Shown piece by piece: positions 32,187 through 36,195 of a stretch of 36,195 nt of DNA. A program made the position numbers and the translations under genes. The notes beneath the pieces were generated by a model. That model was not told the DNA's origin, ran no database searches, and worked only from the letters and a program-made list of their open reading frames with translations. Positions within the stretch are counted from its first letter, which is position 1. The number at the start of each line of letters is the position of its first letter. Location of the stretch: NCBI GenBank assembly GCA_021776705.1, contig JAJFFL010000274.1, positions 1 to 36,195 on the forward strand. The letters are read 5' to 3'. This DNA is from Alphaproteobacteria bacterium (GTDB lineage: Bacteria; Pseudomonadota; Alphaproteobacteria; Caulobacterales; Maricaulaceae).

Positions 32187-35100
32187 CCCAGGTTCCCGCC
32201 GCCGTCGCCGAGGCCGAACGCACTCAACGACTCGCCGCAGACCCGGCGCGCAACGTCTTCGTGTCGGCCAACGCCGGATCCGGCAAGACCCGCGTCCTTG
32301 TCGACCGCGTCATCCGCTTGCTGCTGGAAGGCTCGACGCCGGACCGCATCCTTTGCCTCACCTACACCAAGGCGTCGGCCAGCGAGATGCAGACGCGGCT
32401 GTTCGACCGCCTCGGCGCCTGGTCGGTGAAAAGCGACGGCGAGCTCGAAGCCCAACTCGCCGCACTTGACCCATGTTTGGCGGCCGCCTCGGCGGCGCAG
32501 CTGCGCCGCGCTCGCGCGCTGTTCGCCCGCGCTCTGGAGACGCCGGGCGGACTCAAGATTCAGACCATTCACGCGTTTTGCGAGCGCCTATTGCGACGGT
32601 TTCCGTTGGAGGCCGGCGTCGATCCCGGATTCGAAATTCTCGATGACGCGGCGGCGCGCGAGATCGCCGGCGTCGCCCGCCGCGAGTTGGCGTCGCGCGA
32701 CGGTTTGCCGGCGGCGTTCGCGACCCTGGCCGCCTCGGTGTCGGACATGGACTCCGACCGGTTTCTGTCTTGGGCGTCGTCCAAGCGATTGGAGATTGAA
32801 CGCGGCGTACGCGGGGCCGGCGGCGTCGACGCCGCGACCGCCCGCTTGCGCGATCGGCTGGGCGCGCCGGAAGGTGCGACACCGGAGGACGTGAAGGCGG
32901 CCGCGTGGCGGGACGGGCCGATCGCGGAGATTCGGGCGGCCGTCGCCGAACTCGCGCGAGGTTCGACGACGGAAGTCAGGTTCGCCGATGCGCTCGCGGC
33001 CGCGTTCAGCGAGGCCGAACCGGCCGCCGTTTTTGACGCCTACGCGGCGGCGCTTCACACCGCGGACGGCAAGAAGCTCCGCGAGGACTTCGTGACCAAG
33101 GGGTCGGCCGACGTCGCGCCCGTCGCCGTGCGCTTGTTCGGCGGCAAGAAACTCGGAGGGCACGGCTCGGAGGTCTCTCGCGTGTTGCGCGCGATCGAGT
33201 CCGTTCGCGCCGTAGAGGTCGCGGCCTTGACCGAGGCCGCTCTTCGCATCGCAACCGCGTACCTCGACGCCTACGAGAATGAAAAGCGACGCCGCGGCGG
33301 GCTCGATTTCGCCGATCTCATCGACCGAGCGCGGATTCTGGTGGAGTCTTCGGAGGCGTCGGAGTGGGTTCTCTACAAGCTCGATGGGGGCGTCGACCAC
33401 GTGCTCGTCGATGAGGCGCAGGACACGGCGCCCGATCAATGGGAGCTGATTGAACGACTCAGCCAGGAGTTTTTCACGGGCCTCGGCGCGCGGGAAACGG
33501 TGCGCACGGTGTTCGCTGTCGGCGATGAAAAGCAATCGATCTATTCCTTCCAGGGAGCGGATCCGGCGCGATTTCTTGAAGCGTCGCGGCGGCTGGACAA
33601 GCGCGCCGCAGACGCTGACCGCGTGTTCACGTCGCCGAACCTGTCGGTGTCGTTCCGCTGCGCGCCCTTGATCCTGCAAACGGTCGACGCGGTGTTCGCC
33701 AGCCCGGAGCTGCAGACGGCGATGATGCCGCTGCGCGAGCCGCCGGGCGTCGACGTGGTCCGGCACGCCGCTTCGCGCGATGATTTTCCCGGTTTCGTCG
33801 AATGGTGGCCGTTGGCGGTCGCCATAGACAGCGACGAGCCGGAGTCCTATTGGGATCCCGTTGACGCCCCGTCGAAAGGCGACGCCAAGGAAATTCTCGC
33901 CGCCGCAGTTGCGGCGCGAGTGCGCAGCTGGCTCGACGCCGGCGCGACGGTCTTTCACAACAAGACGCCGCGCGCGATGACAGCCGGCGACGTCATCGTC
34001 CTGGTTCGCAGCCGTGGCGCTCTGTTCGAAAATTTGATTCGCAAACTCAAGGCCGCCGGCGTGCCCGTCGCGGGCGCGGACCGGATGACGTTGACCAATC
34101 AGCTCGCCGTCGAGGACGTGCTCGGTCTGGCCCGCGTCGCCCTGACGCCGGGGGACGATCTGGCGCTGGCGGAACTTCTCAAAAGCCCGTTCCTGCATCC
34201 CGCCGCGTCCGCGCGGCCGCCAATCGACGAGGACGCCTTGTTCAGCTTGGCGCACGGCCGCGCTCCCGGCGAGCGGTTGCGGGCGCGTCTGGCGGCGTCG
34301 CAGGACCCGGTGTTCGCGGAAGCGCGCGCGCTTGTCGATGCGCTCGACGCCGCGGCGGAAGCCAGCGGCCCGTACGCGTTTTTCCTAGAGTTTCTCGAAC
34401 GCGCCAGCCCGACCGGGGAGAGTTACCTCAAGCGCCTCTACGCCCGGCTCGGGGCGGAAGCTGAAGACCCGGTCGAAAATCTGATCGCGCGCGCGCTCGA
34501 CTTCGAAACTCGGCATGGGCCGTCGTTGCTGAAATTCGTCCACGTCACGACGGCGGAGGAAGCCGAAATCAAGCGCGACATGGGAGAGGCCGGCGACGAG
34601 GTCCGAGTGATGACGGTGCACGGGGCCAAGGGGCTGGAAGCGCCGGTCGTCATCGTTCCGGACGTCGGCAGCCGCACCGCCGGTCGCGGCGGATCTGATC
34701 CTTTCCTGGTTCCGGGCGCCGGTTTTCTCTGGTCGCCGAGCAAGAGCCGCGATCCCGACGCCGCCGCGGAGCTGCGCGATCAACGCGCGGCGCTCGACAC
34801 GGCGGAGCACTTGCGCCTGCTCTATGTGGCTCTGACTCGCGCCAAAGACCGGCTCGTCGTCTGCGGGGCCGGCGGTCGGGGCGTCGACAAGGACGCGCTC
34901 GCGTGGCATCGACTCGTTGCGGATGGTATGCGCCGCGCCGGCGCGCGGCCGTCGCCGGCTCCGGTGGGAGGCGACGACGAGGCCCTGATCCTCGGCGACG
35001 AACCGCCGCCTCTCGGCAGTCGTCCCGCCGCCGCGCGCGTCGACCCGACACTGCCGGATTGGACGCGGTCGCCGGCGCCGCCGCCGTCGCGCGCCCGCCG

Positions 35101-35689
35101 AGTCGTCTCGCCGTCGTCCGGGCTCGGCGGCGCCCGGTCGCGCGCGCCCGTTCCGTCGCCGATCGCGGACGACGGGGCGACACGGTTCCGGCGTGGAATC
35201 TTGGTGCACAAGCTGCTCGAAATTCTGCCGGAACTGCCGGCCGCAGATCGCGAAGGGGCGGCGCGCCGGTTCCTCAAGCGCCACGTCGACCTCTCTGACC
35301 CGCAGCGAAAAGCGCTTTGGAGGGAAACCCGCGGCATTCTCGAACACCCGGAGTTCGGGCCGTTGTTCGGCCCGGCGGGGCGGCCGGAGGCGGCGGTCAT
35401 GGGATCGGCGCCGGAGTTGCCGGACGATGTGGTGGTCAACGGGCGAATCGACCGACTGTTGGTCACCGACGACGAGGTTCTCGCGGTGGACTTCAAGACC
35501 AATCGGCCGCCGCCGGACCGGGTCGACGACGTGAATCCGGAGTATCTCGTGCAGCTTGCGGCCTATCAGGCGGTCTTGCGTCGCGCCTATGCGCCGCGAA
35601 TAGTCAAGTGCGCCCTGTTGTGGACGGACACTGCGGTCCTTATGCCGATACCGGACTTGTTACTCAAACGTGCTCTGGCCGCGGCTTGA
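32183..35689 (+). CDS. addA: Double-strand break repair helicase-nuclease AddA
   Basis: A 1168-residue UvrD-type superfamily 1 helicase with a C-terminal nuclease. Motifs in order: Walker [15 protein letters not shown] (~30), [26 protein letters not shown], Walker [15 protein letters not shown] (~408), [14 protein letters not shown] (~447), [22 protein letters not shown] and [13 protein letters not shown]. The nuclease has [15 protein letters not shown] and catalytic [12 protein letters not shown] (~1102). Partner of AddB, overlapping it as ATGA. Between helicase and nuclease is a Pro/Ser/Arg-rich flexible linker (~residues 955-1000). All catalytic motifs are intact. Confidence 0.97.
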   Translation: MTQVPAAVAEAERTQRLAADPARNVFVSANAGSGKTRVLVDRVIRLLLEGSTPDRILCLTYTKASASEMQTRLFDRLGAWSVKSDGELEAQLAALDPCLAAASAAQLRRARALFARALETPGGLKIQTIHAFCERLLRRFPLEAGVDPGFEILDDAAAREIAGVARRELASRDGLPAAFATLAASVSDMDSDRFLSWASSKRLEIERGVRGAGGVDAATARLRDRLGAPEGATPEDVKAAAWRDGPIAEIRAAVAELARGSTTEVRFADALAAAFSEAEPAAVFDAYAAALHTADGKKLREDFVTKGSADVAPVAVRLFGGKKLGGHGSEVSRVLRAIESVRAVEVAALTEAALRIATAYLDAYENEKRRRGGLDFADLIDRARILVESSEASEWVLYKLDGGVDHVLVDEAQDTAPDQWELIERLSQEFFTGLGARETVRTVFAVGDEKQSIYSFQGADPARFLEASRRLDKRAADADRVFTSPNLSVSFRCAPLILQTVDAVFASPELQTAMMPLREPPGVDVVRHAASRDDFPGFVEWWPLAVAIDSDEPESYWDPVDAPSKGDAKEILAAAVAARVRSWLDAGATVFHNKTPRAMTAGDVIVLVRSRGALFENLIRKLKAAGVPVAGADRMTLTNQLAVEDVLGLARVALTPGDDLALAELLKSPFLHPAASARPPIDEDALFSLAHGRAPGERLRARLAASQDPVFAEARALVDALDAAAEASGPYAFFLEFLERASPTGESYLKRLYARLGAEAEDPVENLIARALDFETRHGPSLLKFVHVTTAEEAEIKRDMGEAGDEVRVMTVHGAKGLEAPVVIVPDVGSRTAGRGGSDPFLVPGAGFLWSPSKSRDPDAAAELRDQRAALDTAEHLRLLYVALTRAKDRLVVCGAGGRGVDKDALAWHRLVADGMRRAGARPSPAPVGGDDEALILGDEPPPLGSRPAAARVDPTLPDWTRSPAPPPSRARRVVSPSSGLGGARSRAPVPSPIADDGATRFRRGILVHKLLEILPELPAADREGAARRFLKRHVDLSDPQRKALWRETRGILEHPEFGPLFGPAGRPEAAVMGSAPELPDDVVVNGRIDRLLVTDDEVLAVDFKTNRPPPDRVDDVNPEYLVQLAAYQAVLRRAYAPRIVKCALLWTDTAVLMPIPDLLLKRALAAA

Positions 35690-35768
35690 CCGCGGGTCCG
35701 GCGCTTCATACGTCTGCCTTCAACCGACGCGGCCCGACGCCGCGCGCCCCCGGAACGGAGCCTCCTCC

Positions 35769-36089
35769 ATGTCCACGACCAGCGTGAGCGACGACAGCTT
35801 TGAGACCGACGTCCTCAAATCGGACGGGCCGGTCCTCGTCGACTTCTGGGCCGAGTGGTGCGGGCCGTGCAAACAGATCGGCCCGGCGCTCGAAGAGATC
35901 GCCGCCGAATACGACGGCAAGGTCCGTATCGCCAAAATCAACATCGACGAGAACCCGCACACGCCAGGCAAGTACGGCGTCCGCGGAATTCCGACGCTGA
36001 TGATTTTTAAAGACGGGCAAGTCGCCGCCACCAAAGTCGGCGCGATGCCGAAATCCAAAATCGTCGAATGGATCAACGAGTCGGTCTGA
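35769..36089 (+). CDS. trxA: Thioredoxin
   Basis: A 106-residue thioredoxin with active site [13 protein letters not shown] (Cys31, Cys34) and the cis-proline loop RGIPTLMIF. The chosen ATG at 35769 follows GGAG at 8-nt spacing; the track start at 35670 lies inside addA. It is a general cytoplasmic disulfide reductase. The addA-trxA order is common in alphaproteobacteria. A hairpin follows its stop. Confidence 0.97.
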   Translation: MSTTSVSDDSFETDVLKSDGPVLVDFWAEWCGPCKQIGPALEEIAAEYDGKVRIAKINIDENPHTPGKYGVRGIPTLMIFKDGQVAATKVGAMPKSKIVEWINESV

Positions 36090-36113
36090 TTGGTTTCGAC
36101 TTGGGCGGAATCA

Positions 36114-36142
36114 ACGCGCGCCGGGGTCGCTTCGGCGCGCGT
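36114..36142 (+). terminator. Terminator-like hairpin after trxA
   Basis: ACGCGCGCCG and CGGCGCGCGT make a perfect 10-bp stem with a 9-nt loop, 24 bp after the trxA stop; followed by CTTCTATC, a weak T-tract. It probably ends the operon. Nothing further can be assigned in the last 50 bases; a convergent minus-strand gene end is possible. Confidence 0.55.
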
Positions 36143-36195
36143 CTTCTATCCGGCTGTCGGCGTTCGGCGCACGCCGTCGGCGCGGCCGATCGCAT

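Noticed and set aside
1-36195. CRISPR array, prophage, insertion sequence or defence island
   Set aside because: No direct repeats with spacers, transposase, integrase or phage genes were found; the tRNA has no visible attachment-site repeat, and gene content and codon use are uniform.

Overview
The window looks like chromosome from a free-living, high-GC alphaproteobacterium of the Caulobacterales / Hyphomonadales / Parvularculales kind. The evidence is the chvI-chvG-hprK-EIIA-HPr run, a DivL-type pseudokinase with Tyr in place of the phospho-acceptor His, alphaproteobacterial-type AddA and AddB, a near-consensus CtrA box with GANTC sites upstream of divL, and an NDUFS6-like zinc-finger protein. 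Genes are packed tightly, often with 4-nt ATGA/GTGA overlaps, and convergent genes commonly abut or overlap at their stop codons. I see no phage, IS element, CRISPR array or rRNA; there is one tRNA (Arg, anticodon CCG).

Left part (1-11 kb): the 5' part of a pterin-4a-carbinolamine dehydratase gene, a lipoprotein, two small proteins, an AGCS sodium:amino-acid symporter, a GNAT acetyltransferase divergent from a GFA-domain protein, and tRNA-Arg(CCG). Next is an unusual 664-residue protein in which a NhaP2-like K+/H+ antiporter is fused, through an extra membrane helix, to a Bax-like glucosaminidase (peptidoglycan hydrolase) domain. That domain appears to have lost its catalytic Glu. Then come an ABC ATPase without a permease beside it, a zf-CHCC protein overlapping a DASS (SLC13) anion symporter, a small exported protein and a membrane-anchored helical-repeat protein.

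Middle part (11-24 kb): polA; a small hypothetical gene; a TetR regulator with two matching operators in front of a divergent coiled-coil protein; matB (malonyl-CoA synthetase); a roughly 0.5-kb gap; then the chvI-chvG envelope-stress two-component system followed by the regulatory PTS genes hprK, EIIA(Man) and HPr. An EF-hand lipoprotein is divergent from ahcY, with a perfect 9-bp palindrome between them. Two lipoproteins follow, one carrying a TonB C-terminal domain.

Right part (24-36 kb): divL (cell-cycle pseudokinase of the CckA/CtrA pathway) converges on a [2Fe-2S] ferredoxin gene. A tight operon follows: tsaE (tRNA t6A), amgK and murU (MurNAc recycling), addB and addA (double-strand-break repair), then trxA and a terminator-like hairpin.

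The most novel item is the antiporter/Bax-like fusion. Other points are the lack of a canonical chvG start codon after the chvI stop, the ahcY palindrome, the paired TetR operators, and the run of convergent gene ends with almost no space between them. All calls come from reading the sequence; no database search was possible.
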